A program made the translations under genes and the position numbers. From NCBI RefSeq assembly GCF_002949795.1, contig NZ_CP026692.1, positions 4,262,545 through 4,326,544 on the forward strand: a DNA stretch of 64,000 nucleotides, written 5' to 3'. Under the pieces are notes generated by a model. The model did no database searches. It had not been told where the DNA came from and worked only from the letters and a program-made list of their open reading frames with translations. Source of the DNA: Nostoc sp. 'Lobaria pulmonaria (5183) cyanobiont'. Lineage in GTDB: Bacteria > Cyanobacteriota > Cyanobacteriia > Cyanobacteriales > Nostocaceae. Each line of letters begins with the position of its first letter. Position 1 is the first letter of the stretch. This document shows positions 45,599 to 54,677 of this stretch, piece after piece.

Positions 45599-46348
45599 AT
45601 GATTTATTCTGGCAAATTACAAAAGTATTTTGCGGGCATTTCTTTGTCTGTAATTTTAGTAGGTGATTTAGTTCTCACACAAAAAACTGCTCCAGTTTTA
45701 GCCGAAACCATAAATACATCGATCGGTGAAGCTGTGACATTCAGTTGCAATGATAGTGAAGCGACAATCAAAGCTAAAAAGGGCCCCAAAGTAGTTAATG
45801 GAACAGCAAGAATTTACGTTGGTTATCAGCAACTCTCAAATAACAAAAACCCTGTAACTATCCGCTTCAATAATGGGATAAAAGCATGGTGTCGTAATGA
45901 TTACGAGACAACAAATGACGATGGTACAGGTTACGGATTGTATTGGAATGGAAGTGATGTCTTATATGGCATTTACTCTTCCACAGGCACTCAGGCAGGT
46001 AATGATTTTCGCCGCTTTGCCAGTGGTCGGTGGTTGCCTAGCTATGGTAGTGGAGGCGGGCCAAAAGCCGCAGTTATAGCCCGGATTAATCCAGCTAATG
46101 GCCAGGTTAATTATGCCACATTTTTATCTTCCAAAAAGTCAGATAATGGACAAACTAACTCTTTACTTGTCAATCATCTATCATGGAATGGCGCAAATTT
46201 GACTGTGAAAGCAACGTCATGGTGGACTCCCCGTAACACCTATACAAATTCCATGAATTGCTCTGGTTCATCACCTTATCAATACACAGCCGCATTTACA
46301 GGCGATTTAAGAAAGATGACCTCAGTTTCAGCCAGGACTTGTAGGTAA
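45599..46348 (+). CDS. Secreted protein of unknown function
   Basis: 249 residues from the ATG at 45599 (a TTG seven codons earlier is possible). Signal peptide: basic start, hydrophobic core (FAGISLSVILVGDLVL), and likely cleavage after PVLA at about residue 37. The mature part is rich in Gly, Ser, Thr, Asn and Tyr, with Cys residues spaced as if paired (FSCNDSE, AWCRND, MNCSGSS, RTCR) and Trp/Gly blocks like GYGLYWNGSDVLYGIYSSTG. It looks like an extracellular beta-rich domain. No family recognised. Confidence 0.7.
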   Translation: MIYSGKLQKYFAGISLSVILVGDLVLTQKTAPVLAETINTSIGEAVTFSCNDSEATIKAKKGPKVVNGTARIYVGYQQLSNNKNPVTIRFNNGIKAWCRNDYETTNDDGTGYGLYWNGSDVLYGIYSSTGTQAGNDFRRFASGRWLPSYGSGGGPKAAVIARINPANGQVNYATFLSSKKSDNGQTNSLLVNHLSWNGANLTVKATSWWTPRNTYTNSMNCSGSSPYQYTAAFTGDLRKMTSVSARTCR

Positions 46349-46635
46349 AAGAGAAAAATTCAGCTACCAAATTGAGGAAACATATTGTTTCCAGTTGTTT
46401 AAGAATTAACAACAACCCTGGCGAATCGAATTTGCAACCTTAAATCCCCAACTTTTTGGGGAAGTTGGTTTTCTTGTTGTTCGCAAATGATTTAAAATTG
46501 GCTTTGTAGAGACGGCGATTCATTGCGTCTCTTGCCTTAACCGAACAGTATTGGGATTGCTATAGCTAAAACATCATCTCTTTAGCAGCTAATTACCCAG
46601 AAATGATATGAGCTAATAGAAAATAAAGCTTTTTT

Positions 46636-46660
46636 AAACCCGCCCGCGCGGGTTTTGTCT
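46636..46660. terminator. Possible terminator beyond rca
   Basis: AAACCCG and CGGGTTT enclose a G/C-rich core (46636-46655), with TTTTTT just before it on the plus strand (an A-run after the hairpin on the minus strand) and TTTTG just after on the plus strand. It lies 75 bases past the rca stop, but the T-runs suit the plus strand better, so the direction is uncertain. Confidence 0.4.
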
Positions 46661-46730
46661 GTGTAGACGCAGTTTCTAACCGTCGATTTAACTTCCGATT
46701 CCTAACTCCCGGATTCTGCTGTATCTGCCC

Positions 46731-48005
46731 CTAATTGTTTCCATTTGGACGCTGAATAATTGTCTCCACCACCCGCCGCTTGGCTTGAGGATCGATACCT
46801 ACTAAGCGCACATACTCACCGCTATATTCTGTCAAAGTTGACTCCAAATTTGAGATGGCGTCAGATTCGGCATCAATGTGGCTATGAACACAAGTTTGCC
46901 AAGAACCTGTGCGGAAGCGGCGCTCATCTACGTGTTCAATACTAATTTTGTAACCTTGAGATAATAATTCCCTAATTTGAGCTTGTGTATCTAGAGTCAA
47001 ATGTGGACTGGATGCTTCCTGTTTTTGGAATCCATTAGTTTTTGCTTCTTGAGTTGCACCCTTGCTTGACGGTTGACTAATTGGTTTCACAGGAGCAGGT
47101 GGTGCTGATTGAGAATTTCTACCTCGATTGAGTCGATTGTAATCATCAACTAAATGGGAATTTTGCACCCGTTTTTGTTCGCCAACCAGGAAGTTACCAG
47201 ACTCGATTAAGTGAGACAGCCTGAAATCTGGCTTTTGAAATTCTGGTGGCCCTTTAGCGCTGTTAACCACACTCAAGGATATCTGCTCAAAACCTACTTT
47301 ATGGATGTAGTTGCGGATTTGTTCGTCATAAATGCGCGATCGCAAAGCGCTAAAAAAGTCAATGGACTGATTGACAAAAGTATCAACTAGCTGTTCAATT
47401 TCCTTCTGTGATAGTCCATCCTGTTCAAAAATCCCCTTGACAATTCCCACTTTGTCATCTCTATCTGGTTCCCAGTAGAATTTCTCCATCCGTCCATCCC
47501 GAATTAACGGTGCATAGAGGGTAGAAAAATCATTACCTGTGACAATAATCGGCACGCGATGTAAAGGTGTGGAATCATAGCTTCCTGGCAACTGCACATC
47601 TGTGGGATTATCAGCAATATTCATCAGTGTGGCATTCACCAACTGGGTGTTTACAGTATATTGAGTCCCTTCATCAAAGCGTCCAGCACCGGCATCTAAA
47701 TCGTTAATCATCAGTACACACATTTTGCCGCGTACTTTGATCAGTTCTGCTGTTTCCCGATAGCGCAACCGAATCAACCGCGCTGGATCTCCAGCATCTG
47801 GACTTTCCAATTCGCCGCCAGATATGTTAGTCACTTCGATACCCATTTTCTCGAAGACTAATTGACATTGAAATGTTTTGCCTTCTCCTTTGCGTCCATG
47901 AATACCCAATATCACGGGAACTTGCACGCCAGGAAGCTTCAGGAAATTTTTAGTGATGTGGACAGCAAGTTTGTCCAAAAAGCGGGGAGCGATGTAGTAA
48001 CCCAT
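46731..48005 (-). CDS. rca: Rubisco activase with small-subunit-like C-terminal domain
   Basis: 424 residues. AAA+ domain with Walker A GIHGRKGEGKT (about 34-44), Walker B VLMINDLDAG, and sensor region PIIVTGNDFSTLYAPLIRDGRM; then a helical lid (about 200-290), a Pro/Ser-rich linker (about 300-335), and an RbcS-like domain (about 340-424: LTLDTQAQIRELLSQGYKIS, FRTGSWQTC). Activase releases inhibitory sugar phosphates from Rubisco using ATP, and the SSU-like tail docks it to Rubisco or the carboxysome in beta-cyanobacteria. rbcL/rbcS are not in the window. Confidence 0.95.
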   Translation of the reverse strand: MGYYIAPRFLDKLAVHITKNFLKLPGVQVPVILGIHGRKGEGKTFQCQLVFEKMGIEVTNISGGELESPDAGDPARLIRLRYRETAELIKVRGKMCVLMINDLDAGAGRFDEGTQYTVNTQLVNATLMNIADNPTDVQLPGSYDSTPLHRVPIIVTGNDFSTLYAPLIRDGRMEKFYWEPDRDDKVGIVKGIFEQDGLSQKEIEQLVDTFVNQSIDFFSALRSRIYDEQIRNYIHKVGFEQISLSVVNSAKGPPEFQKPDFRLSHLIESGNFLVGEQKRVQNSHLVDDYNRLNRGRNSQSAPPAPVKPISQPSSKGATQEAKTNGFQKQEASSPHLTLDTQAQIRELLSQGYKISIEHVDERRFRTGSWQTCVHSHIDAESDAISNLESTLTEYSGEYVRLVGIDPQAKRRVVETIIQRPNGNN

Positions 48006-48342
48006 GAGTTTATATGATGAAAAATTAACACTTCTAAGGTTAATGTTAAGTTTTTTTGGGGATAGCGATCGCTTTTCTTTTAGACAAGCTTGTATTTGTT
48101 CATTTGTCGGGTTGATTGTCTGTTGTCAAAGTTGAACACGCTCCCAAGCATGGACTCGTAAAAACTGCTGTTATTTGGTAGTGCCAAAGATTTGATTACA
48201 ATATCAAATGACTTTGATAAGACATTAGAATAATTCCCAGATTACTGAGATTAGCCTATTTTTTAGAATATAGTGTGTTTGAAAACACGTCCTAATATTG
48301 CATATTGCTACAATTAATGGAAATTGTTTATATCTACTACGT
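48006..48342. other. Spacer upstream of rca
   Basis: About 340 bases that should contain the rca promoter and the 3' end of the small double-glycine peptide gene. No ORF, repeat or RNA recognised. Confidence 0.35.
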
Positions 48343-48591
48343 CTAATTACCTGAAACTTCTTTAAAAGCAGACAACATATCTTCTGTTAATATATTTGGG
48401 TTGTTAGGATCGTTAGGCAATTTAATACCGCGATTTTCAAGAGCGACCATAATCTTAGTGCTTAATACTGAATCAGGAGGAGTTTCGCCACCACATACAC
48501 TTTTTAATTCCTCATCATCTGTTACTTCCTCAATAAACATAACTGGAGCTTGATTTAAATCGACGTTATCTTTGATTTTGTTTGTAGTCAT
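48343..48591 (-). CDS. Small peptide with double-glycine leader (candidate RiPP precursor)
   Basis: 82 residues. The N-terminal 34 residues are acidic and end VTDDEELKSVCGG, which resembles the ELxxVxGG leader ends of double-glycine precursor peptides cleaved by C39 peptidase ABC exporters. The remaining 48 residues (starting ETPPDSVLSTKIMV and containing GIKLPNDPNNPN) would be the exported part. It has no Cys and little Ser/Thr for lanthionine-type rings. No modifying enzyme or exporter is adjacent; exporters in this group of organisms are often encoded elsewhere. The leader reading is an inference, not a proven function. Confidence 0.6.
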   Translation of the reverse strand: MTTNKIKDNVDLNQAPVMFIEEVTDDEELKSVCGGETPPDSVLSTKIMVALENRGIKLPNDPNNPNILTEDMLSAFKEVSGN

Positions 48592-48790
48592 AAATCACAT
48601 CCCAATTAACCCATTGTTAATTAATCACTGAATACATACTTAATGTATCACCTCGAAAAATGAGAAATCAAGGGTTTATACAAAATATCCTAGTTTGATG
48701 ACTAATTTTGCTACTTTTTTGATTGATGCAATTAGGCAAGGGCTGAGGACGCGATCGCACTTGCTGGCAGTGTGCCAGTTGGAAAATGTT

Positions 48791-48867
48791 AAGCCCACCG
48801 TTGATGGTGGCTTTTCGCGTTACAGCAAAATTGATTGTAAAAAACCTTGAGAGTTTAGTCTCAAGGT
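48791..48867. terminator. Two hairpins upstream of trmFO
   Basis: AAGCCCACC/GGTGGCTTTT (48791-48814, one bulged base, T-run on the plus strand) and the perfect AACCTTGAGA/TCTCAAGGTT (48842-48867), followed on the minus strand by TTTTTTACA. Together they look like terminators facing both ways in a 390-bp spacer with no called gene, hinting at a short transcript here. Confidence 0.5.
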
Positions 48868-48981
48868 TACAATTGGCCCAATACTTTATTTGCACTTGTT
48901 GTGGTTTAACATGACTTTTTATTTAATTTTACTTCTGTAATGCTGATGGATACTTATAATATGGGGATTAAAAATTTAACT

Positions 48982-50298
48982 ATGGAAATACAACCGATAC
49001 AAGTAATTGGAGGTGGACTAGCTGGGACAGAAGCAGCTTGGCAAATAGCGCAAGCTGGAGTGCCAGTAATTCTGCATGAAATGCGTCCAAAGCGATTTAG
49101 TCCTGCTCATCACACAGAACATTTAGCAGAATTAGTGTGTAGTAATTCCTTTGGAGCAATGGCAAGCGATCGCGCGGCGGGATTATTGCACGAAGAGTTA
49201 CGCCAACTAGGTTCTATCGTCATCTCAAAAGCTGATGAACACGCCGTTCCGGCTGGTGGGGCATTAGCCGTAGACAGGGGAAAATTTGGCCAAGATTTAA
49301 CCGAAACTTTAGCGAGTCATCCTTTAGTTGAATTCCGCCGGGGTGAAGTGTCTGCAATTCCCGAAGGGATTGTGGTTTTGGCAACCGGGCCTTTAACCAG
49401 TCCCGATTTGGCAGAAGATTTGCGCCGCTTTACAGGGATGGAATACCTCAGCTTTTTTGATGCAGCTAGTCCGATTATCGTGGGAGAATCGATTAATCGT
49501 GACATTGCTTTTATGGCATCACGTTATGACAAAGGTGAAGCCGCTTATCTCAACTGCCCAATGAATAAAGAGCAGTACTTGCACTTTCAAGAAGAACTCT
49601 GTAAAGCTGAACAAACAGAACTCAAGGGTTTTGAACGGGAAACGGCAAAGTTTTTTGAAGCTTGTTTACCCATAGAAGAACTAGCACAGCGCGGAGAAGA
49701 TACCATGCGCTACGGCCCCCTGAAGCCAGTGGGATTGTCAGATACTCGCACAGGGGAACGCCCTTATGCTGTGGTGCAGTTACGACAAGAAGATAAAGCT
49801 GGTCAACTGTGGAATATGGTAGGATTTCAAACTAATCTGCGTTGGGGCGAGCAAAAGCGAATCTTTCAGTTAATTCCCAGTTTGGAAAAGGCGGAGTTTG
49901 TCAGGCTGGGAGTGATGCACCGCAACACTTTTATTAATGCTCCTCAGTTAATGCATCCTACCTTGCAATTTAAAGAGCGTCCAACATTGTTAGCCGCTGG
50001 ACAATTGATTGGTACTGAAGGTTACACTGCTGCGGCTGCGGGTGGTTGCTTGGCGGGAATTAATGCAGCGCGATTAGCCTTGGGTAAAGAAGCTTTGGTT
50101 TTACCACCAACAACAATGATCGGTGCGTTATTAGAATTTATTAGTTCCGCTTCCCCCAAGCATTTCCAACCAATGCCGCCCAACTTTGGGATTTTTCCCG
50201 ATTTAGGAATGAAAATCAAAAGTAAACCAGAGCGTTATGGACGTTACCGCGATCGCTCTTTAGCTGATTTGGCAAGCTGGAAAGCTAATCATAATTAA
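48982..50298 (+). CDS. trmFO: tRNA uracil-54 C5-methyltransferase TrmFO
   Basis: About 438 residues from the ATG at 48982; two upstream in-frame ATGs (48940, 48961) would add up to 14 residues, but the family starts right before the FAD motif, here [20 protein letters not shown]. Further family blocks are [36 protein letters not shown] and [17 protein letters not shown]. It uses FAD and methylene-tetrahydrofolate to make ribothymidine 54 in the T-loop of tRNAs. GidA/MnmG relatives lack this pattern. Stand-alone gene followed by tandem heptamers. Confidence 0.93.
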   Translation: MEIQPIQVIGGGLAGTEAAWQIAQAGVPVILHEMRPKRFSPAHHTEHLAELVCSNSFGAMASDRAAGLLHEELRQLGSIVISKADEHAVPAGGALAVDRGKFGQDLTETLASHPLVEFRRGEVSAIPEGIVVLATGPLTSPDLAEDLRRFTGMEYLSFFDAASPIIVGESINRDIAFMASRYDKGEAAYLNCPMNKEQYLHFQEELCKAEQTELKGFERETAKFFEACLPIEELAQRGEDTMRYGPLKPVGLSDTRTGERPYAVVQLRQEDKAGQLWNMVGFQTNLRWGEQKRIFQLIPSLEKAEFVRLGVMHRNTFINAPQLMHPTLQFKERPTLLAAGQLIGTEGYTAAAAGGCLAGINAARLALGKEALVLPPTTMIGALLEFISSASPKHFQPMPPNFGIFPDLGMKIKSKPERYGRYRDRSLADLASWKANHN

Positions 50299-50300
50299 TA

Positions 50301-50335
50301 GTCATTAGTCATTAGTCATTGGTCATTGGTTATTA
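50301..50335. repeat. Tandem GTCATTA/GTCATTG heptamers
   Basis: Five 7-bp units GTCATTA, GTCATTA, GTCATTG, GTCATTG, GTTATTA start immediately after the trmFO stop codon. The same unit occurs at 55081-55108 and, scattered, inside MITE family A. Confidence 0.8.
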
Positions 50336-50526
50336 ATTCTTCTCCCTCACTCCCTCATCTTCCCCTGCTTCCTCTGCCAGCCTAAATTCATTCTCCTGTT
50401 GTGCAACGCCGAATCCTTGTGTTACAACTTGGCAGACCAATTTAATAATGTGTTGGTGTGGGTGAATTAGATTTTGGGAATAATCCTCATAGTGTTTGAA
50501 AGTATCCTTTTGATTAGGTTCGCACT

Positions 50527-51714
50527 ATGAGAGGGCGATTTCTAGAAAAAAAGCAGATTTATTGCTGTTTATCTATTGCATTTTGCTGTATTTTGTGGAT
50601 TTGTTTGGGATTAATTCCAGCCCACGCAACGTCTACAGGGTCTATTGATACTCTGCGACAACAGCAGCAACAAATGAACCAGCAGCGTCAGGGTGTGGTT
50701 AACGATCGCGATCGCTTAAATAATCTCCAACAAGAGGCCCAAAAACACCTCACTGGTTTAAAGCAAAATCTGCAAACTACAGATAGCTATCTTCTAGAGA
50801 GCGAATCACGATTACAACTCGCTACCCAACGCCTCCAGCAGTTAGAAGCTGATTTAGATGTCGCAGAACGTTCATATCAGGAGCGGCAAATAGCAACAGT
50901 AGCACGATTGCGTTACCTCCAGCGATCGCCTGCTTTTGCTGGATGGGCGGTTTTGCTTGAAAGTGAAAATATCAGCGACTTTTTCAGCCGTCGTCATCAG
51001 TTGAAGTTAGTGTTTCAGGCAGACCAGAAAATTTTGCTAAAACTCAACACCCAAGCAAACTCCATCGATAAACAAAAAACGGAAGTAGAACAGCAAAAAA
51101 ACGAAATTGGCTTAATTCGCGAGCAACTGTTGGCACAAAAAGCTGATTATCAAACCCAGACGCAATCACAATCAGAATTGATTCAACGCCTGAATAGCGA
51201 TCGCTTGGCCTTAGAAGCAGCGCAAAATCAGCTAGAAAGAGAATCGAAAAATCTGGAAGTCTTGATTCAACAAAAGGTAGCAGAAGCCCAAGCAAAAACC
51301 AACAGCCGAACAAGTATCATCATTCGGGGAACTGGTGTAATGGCATATCCTAGCGATGCTGCTACTAGCAGTCCCTTCGGCTGGCGGATACACCCTATTC
51401 TTGGCTATCGTCGCTTTCATGCCGGGTTGGATTTTGCCGCCAGCTATGGCAGTAAAATTCGGGCAGCCGATTCAGGAACAGTAATTTTTGCTGGGTGGTA
51501 TGGTGGTTATGGCAGAGCGGTAATTATCGATCACGGTAATGGCATGACTACACTCTACGGTCATACCAGCGAGTTGTATGTTTCTGAGGGACAAGCAGTT
51601 GAACGCGGACAAGCGATCGCTGCTGTCGGTTCCACAGGTTTCTCAACTGGCCCCCATCTCCACTTTGAAGTTCGTCGGAATGGTACACCCGTAGACCCAG
51701 CTAATTATCTTTAA
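50527..51714 (+). CDS. EnvC-like murein hydrolase activator, M23 peptidase family
   Basis: 395 residues. Signal peptide or anchor (about 10-36, ending AHA); two long coiled coils (about 40-125 and 170-255, very Gln/Leu-rich); a C-terminal LytM/M23 domain (about 285-395) with SPFGWRIHPILGYRRFHAGLDFAA, YGRAVIIDHGNGMTTLYGHTSELYV and GFSTGPHLHFEVRRNG. The zinc-ligand pattern (H-x3-D, H-x-H) appears intact, so it may be an active endopeptidase, not only an activator. Likely role in cell separation or septal peptidoglycan remodelling. A GGTTCGCACT region precedes the ATG without a clear ribosome site. Confidence 0.9.
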   Translation: MRGRFLEKKQIYCCLSIAFCCILWICLGLIPAHATSTGSIDTLRQQQQQMNQQRQGVVNDRDRLNNLQQEAQKHLTGLKQNLQTTDSYLLESESRLQLATQRLQQLEADLDVAERSYQERQIATVARLRYLQRSPAFAGWAVLLESENISDFFSRRHQLKLVFQADQKILLKLNTQANSIDKQKTEVEQQKNEIGLIREQLLAQKADYQTQTQSQSELIQRLNSDRLALEAAQNQLERESKNLEVLIQQKVAEAQAKTNSRTSIIIRGTGVMAYPSDAATSSPFGWRIHPILGYRRFHAGLDFAASYGSKIRAADSGTVIFAGWYGGYGRAVIIDHGNGMTTLYGHTSELYVSEGQAVERGQAIAAVGSTGFSTGPHLHFEVRRNGTPVDPANYL

Positions 51715-51740
51715 AGCTGCGAATTTTATCACAGACGTGC

Positions 51741-51746
51741 TATAAT
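51741..51746 (+). promoter_or_regulatory. -10 element of the tRNA-Arg gene
   Basis: A consensus TATAAT lies 12 bases before the mature tRNA 5' end. A -35 hexamer is not clear. Confidence 0.6.
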
Positions 51747-51758
51747 ATTGAAGATTAA

Positions 51759-51831
51759 GGGCGCGTAGCTCAGTGGATAGAGCAACAGATTCCGGTTCTG
51801 TGGGTCGGGGGTTCAAATCCCTCCGCGCTCG
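51759..51831 (+). tRNA. tRNA-Arg (anticodon CCG)
   Basis: Full cloverleaf of 73 bases: acceptor GGGCGCG with CGCGCTC (one G-U), D arm GCTC...GAGC, anticodon stem ACAGA/TCTGT with loop TTCCGGT giving anticodon CCG, T arm GGGGG TTCAAAT CCCTC, discriminator G. CCA is not encoded. It reads the rare arginine codon CGG. No mobile element is integrated at its 3' end in the visible sequence. Confidence 0.95.
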
Positions 51832-51961
51832 TTACCTTTACAAGACTAACGAAGAAATCAATGTGTCATTTTCTCTCATGGGATAAACCTGATTTACCTT
51901 ATGAGACAGAATGGCAAACGGATAATCTGGAATACAAAAATTAGCCAAAAACATTAAACTG

Positions 51962-52037
51962 TGTAGGTTGGGTTGAGGAACGAAACCCAACATTTCCGGG
52001 GCTTTGTTGGGTTGCGCTTTGCTTAACCCAACCTACA
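51962..52037. repeat. Palindromic TGTAGGTTGGGTT element
   Basis: TGTAGGTTGGGTT and AACCCAACCTACA are perfect 13-bp ends; inside, GAAACCCAACA faces TGTTGGGTT. A widespread small palindromic repeat in cyanobacteria; a degenerate relative sits at 21037-21098. No ORF. Confidence 0.85.
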
Positions 52038-52214
52038 ATTTTTCTTAACTCATTCAATCTCTCACACCTATACCTATCCCAAACTTTTTTAAAAAACAAA
52101 ACAATGTCGCATTTGTTGACAGGAATTCCTAAAGTAGAGGTAGAGGCTAAATCTTCCCTATTTAGCAGCGCATGGGTTTGATGCAACTAGGATTTTTGTG
52201 GAGCGCAATTAATT

Positions 52215-52793
52215 ATGACTGCTTTAACCTTACAATTACCTCCTAATCTGCAATTTACTGATGAGGAATTTGCACAAATTGTAGCCGTGAATAAAGAATT
52301 ACGACTAGAGTTAACTGTTGAAGGGGAATTAATTATCATGTCACCTACTGGGGGAGAAACGGGAAACCGTAATTTTGATTTATTAGGTCAGATATGGTTT
52401 TGGAGCAATCAAAATAATTTGGGAAAAGCTTTCGATTCTTCTACTGGGTTTAAACTGCCAAATGGGGCAACTCGTTCACCTGATGCTTCTTGGGTAAGGA
52501 TAGAAAGATGGGATACTCTTACTCCAGAACAAAGAAAGAAATTTCTCCCTTTGTGTCCTGATTTTGGAGTGGAATTAGTTTCTGAAACTGATGATGTGGA
52601 AGATACTAAAGCAAAAATGGCGGAATACTTAGCAAATGGCTTACAACTGGGTTGGTTAATAAATCCTAAAGATAAACAAGTAATAATTTATCGCCCAAAT
52701 CTTGCACCGAAAGTTTTACAATCTCCCACAAGTTTATCGGGTGAAGATGTTCTCCCTGGTTTTCTTTTAAATTTACAGCAGATTTTTGCATAG
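52215..52793 (+). CDS. Uma2 family endonuclease (DUF820)
   Basis: 192 residues, the usual length. PD-(D/E)XK-type fold with the family pattern: ELTVEGELIIMSPTGGETGNRN near residue 35, SSTGFKLPNGATRSPDASWV (catalytic Asp in SPDASW), PDFGVELVSETDD with the Glu, and KAKMAEYLANGLQLGWLINP with the Lys. These proteins are greatly expanded in cyanobacteria; their role is unknown. Stand-alone. Confidence 0.92.
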   Translation: MTALTLQLPPNLQFTDEEFAQIVAVNKELRLELTVEGELIIMSPTGGETGNRNFDLLGQIWFWSNQNNLGKAFDSSTGFKLPNGATRSPDASWVRIERWDTLTPEQRKKFLPLCPDFGVELVSETDDVEDTKAKMAEYLANGLQLGWLINPKDKQVIIYRPNLAPKVLQSPTSLSGEDVLPGFLLNLQQIFA

Positions 52794-52911
52794 ATGACTG
52801 ATTATCTTGATTTTATTTCTGCAATCACTGAACGTTCTCAAATTCGCTTAAACCATTGGCATTCTTTTTAAACATCAAAAGCCCTGCTGACGTGGGCTAC
52901 TGGAACTACAC

Positions 52912-53100
52912 TAGGACTTACGCACTGTACAAATTAATCATAGTATGTTTCACCAAAATAGGTCGTTTCAGCCTTTATTAATTGTTCTTTGATGATCAGT
53001 AAACCCGCGCTGTAGGGGCACAGCATTGCTGTGCCCCTACGACAGATGTGGTTTTTAAAGCCTGACATACTATGTATTTTGTGTCAATGCGTAAGTCCTA
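52912..53100. mobile_element. MITE family C (189 bp)
   Basis: Perfect 13-bp ends TAGGACTTACGCA and TGCGTAAGTCCTA. Inner pairs ATAGTATGT/ACATACTAT (around 52943 and 53064) and a central perfect hairpin GTAGGGGCACAGC/GCTGTGCCCCTAC (53012-53040) give three nested palindromes. A solitary AGGACTTACGTAACTGTC near 56115 looks like one end of another copy. No ORF. Confidence 0.8.
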
Positions 53101-53117
53101 TACACTTACAATTTAAT

Positions 53118-53148
53118 CGCGATGCCTGCGGCGGGCTATGCCTACGCA
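53118..53148 (+). repeat. Dispersed GCGATGCCTGCGGCGGGCTA repeat
   Basis: GCGATGCCTGCGGCGGGCTA then TGCCTACGCACG: same plan as the GCGATGTCTAC...GGGCTACGCC copies at 17905-17985, 23770-23855 and 36540-36572. It lies just beyond MITE C. Confidence 0.6.
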
Positions 53149-53215
53149 CGATCAGAAATCCCCTTCAAGGAACTTGTAGTAATAACTTCCGATCTTTGAT
53201 ACTACAGCTTTCTTG

Positions 53216-54646
53216 ATGCTCAAATTTATGCTGGCTAAATTCCCATTATCTGTATTCACACTTTTATTAGGACTTGCCATAACTCAAACCTTTGAATGCA
53301 CAACTCAAAAAGATAATTCAGCGATCGCTCAAACTTCACCGAAGCCAGCGCCTCAAGAAATTGTGCAACCAGGAGAAGTTCGAGCCTTACCAGGCAAGTT
53401 GGATAATATACCCGTTTTTAACAGCAATAGCCCAGAATGGATTAAAACTGAGGGTATTTTACTTTCTACCTTTCCTGCAAACGGTAAAAAAGTTCCAGCA
53501 GCACACCTTAATTTTCCCTTTCAGGGACGCTTTGACTTATTCGCCCACCACTACAGCCACACTCCCAAGGATTTGCAAACGCTATATTTGGGCGTAATTG
53601 TGCAGAACCCTGGTAAAAAACCAGTAACAGTAGATGTATTGCAAGCCGCGAGTTATTTGATGCAGGATGCGCCCTTTGTCACCTTATCCCCCTACATAGA
53701 AAATAACGATGGTAAGGCTTACTCAGGGCCAGGCGATCGCGCTGTTGGTGATGTACTCCGGGGTGTTCGACAAGCTGATTTTCCCGCAAAGCTGATAATT
53801 CCTCCAGGACAAAGCCGGATGTTGTTAAATCATCCGATTCCTGTACGAAATTTAGAAAAGCCGGTGAATGGTCGCTCTAGCTTTATGCGGCTGCGTAGTA
53901 GCGATCAAGTTTATGTGGCAAGTTTAGCAATGTTTGCCAAGAAAAATTCTGATAATACAGAACGCCAACCCACTCTTGCAGAATGGCAAGCTTTACTAAA
54001 TACCGGCAACTTCGCCGGGCCGCGAGATAAAACCCCTACTCCTCCAAATGCTACCAGTGGTGCACTAATTTATGGGCGTGTAGCTGGTGTGTCTAGTGGC
54101 TCCCAATGGCAAGCAAAGTTGGTAGATAATCCCCAAACCAGATATCTGACTATTCCCCAGCGTGGCAAAGCTATTTCTTATGGTTTAGACACATTGCTTA
54201 GTGGTCGATTGGGCACTCAACAAATCCAAACGGCCAAAATGCTGGTACTTTATCCCGATACGGCTTATGAAGCACATGGTAATTATGGGGTGGAATATAA
54301 ACTCACCTTACCCTTAAACAACAATACCAATCAAAACCAGAGCGTGACTGTTACTTTAGAAACACCTTTGAAGGAAGATAAATTATCTCAAGGTGGTGTG
54401 CGTTTTCGCAAACCATCCCTAGATTTTCCTTTCTTCCGTGGTACAGTGCGGCTACGCTATTTCGATGACCAAGGTCAACAAAAGACGCGCTATATACATC
54501 TATGGCACAGAACTGGTCAGGTGTTAGAACCATTGGTGCAGCTTGTACTTCCACCTTCAACTCAGCGGATAGTACAGATAGATGTGATTTATCCACCAGA
54601 TTCGACACCACCGCAAGTGCTGAGTGTAAGAACTTTAGAAAAATGA
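53216..54646 (+). CDS. DUF3370 domain secreted protein
   Basis: 476 residues from the ATG at 53216 (a TTG one codon earlier is possible). Signal peptide: basic N-terminus, hydrophobic FPLSVFTLLLGLAITQTF; cleavage uncertain, near residue 30-40. The remainder is DUF3370: VQPGEVRALPGKLDNIPVFN, FQGRFDLFAHHYSH, LYLGVIVQNPGKKPV and FMRLRSSDQVYVASLAMFA, repeated beta-rich segments. A periplasmic or outer-surface protein of unknown function, common in cyanobacteria. The VOC gene begins 31 bases after its stop. Confidence 0.88.
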   Translation: MLKFMLAKFPLSVFTLLLGLAITQTFECTTQKDNSAIAQTSPKPAPQEIVQPGEVRALPGKLDNIPVFNSNSPEWIKTEGILLSTFPANGKKVPAAHLNFPFQGRFDLFAHHYSHTPKDLQTLYLGVIVQNPGKKPVTVDVLQAASYLMQDAPFVTLSPYIENNDGKAYSGPGDRAVGDVLRGVRQADFPAKLIIPPGQSRMLLNHPIPVRNLEKPVNGRSSFMRLRSSDQVYVASLAMFAKKNSDNTERQPTLAEWQALLNTGNFAGPRDKTPTPPNATSGALIYGRVAGVSSGSQWQAKLVDNPQTRYLTIPQRGKAISYGLDTLLSGRLGTQQIQTAKMLVLYPDTAYEAHGNYGVEYKLTLPLNNNTNQNQSVTVTLETPLKEDKLSQGGVRFRKPSLDFPFFRGTVRLRYFDDQGQQKTRYIHLWHRTGQVLEPLVQLVLPPSTQRIVQIDVIYPPDSTPPQVLSVRTLEK

Positions 54647-54677
54647 TCTCAAAAAAATCAAATAACTTAAAGCTTAT

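Noticed and set aside
48668..48895. 75-codon minus-strand ORF upstream of trmFO
   Set aside because: It runs through the two hairpins and lacks a start signal; non-coding structure explains the region better.
48343..50298. Biosynthetic cluster around the double-glycine peptide
   Set aside because: The neighbours are Rubisco activase and trmFO, neither related to peptide maturation, so the peptide is reported as an orphan only.
51759..52215. Integrated element at the tRNA-Arg 3' end
   Set aside because: No integrase gene and no repeated tRNA 3' end is visible downstream; only a small palindromic repeat and a Uma2 gene follow.
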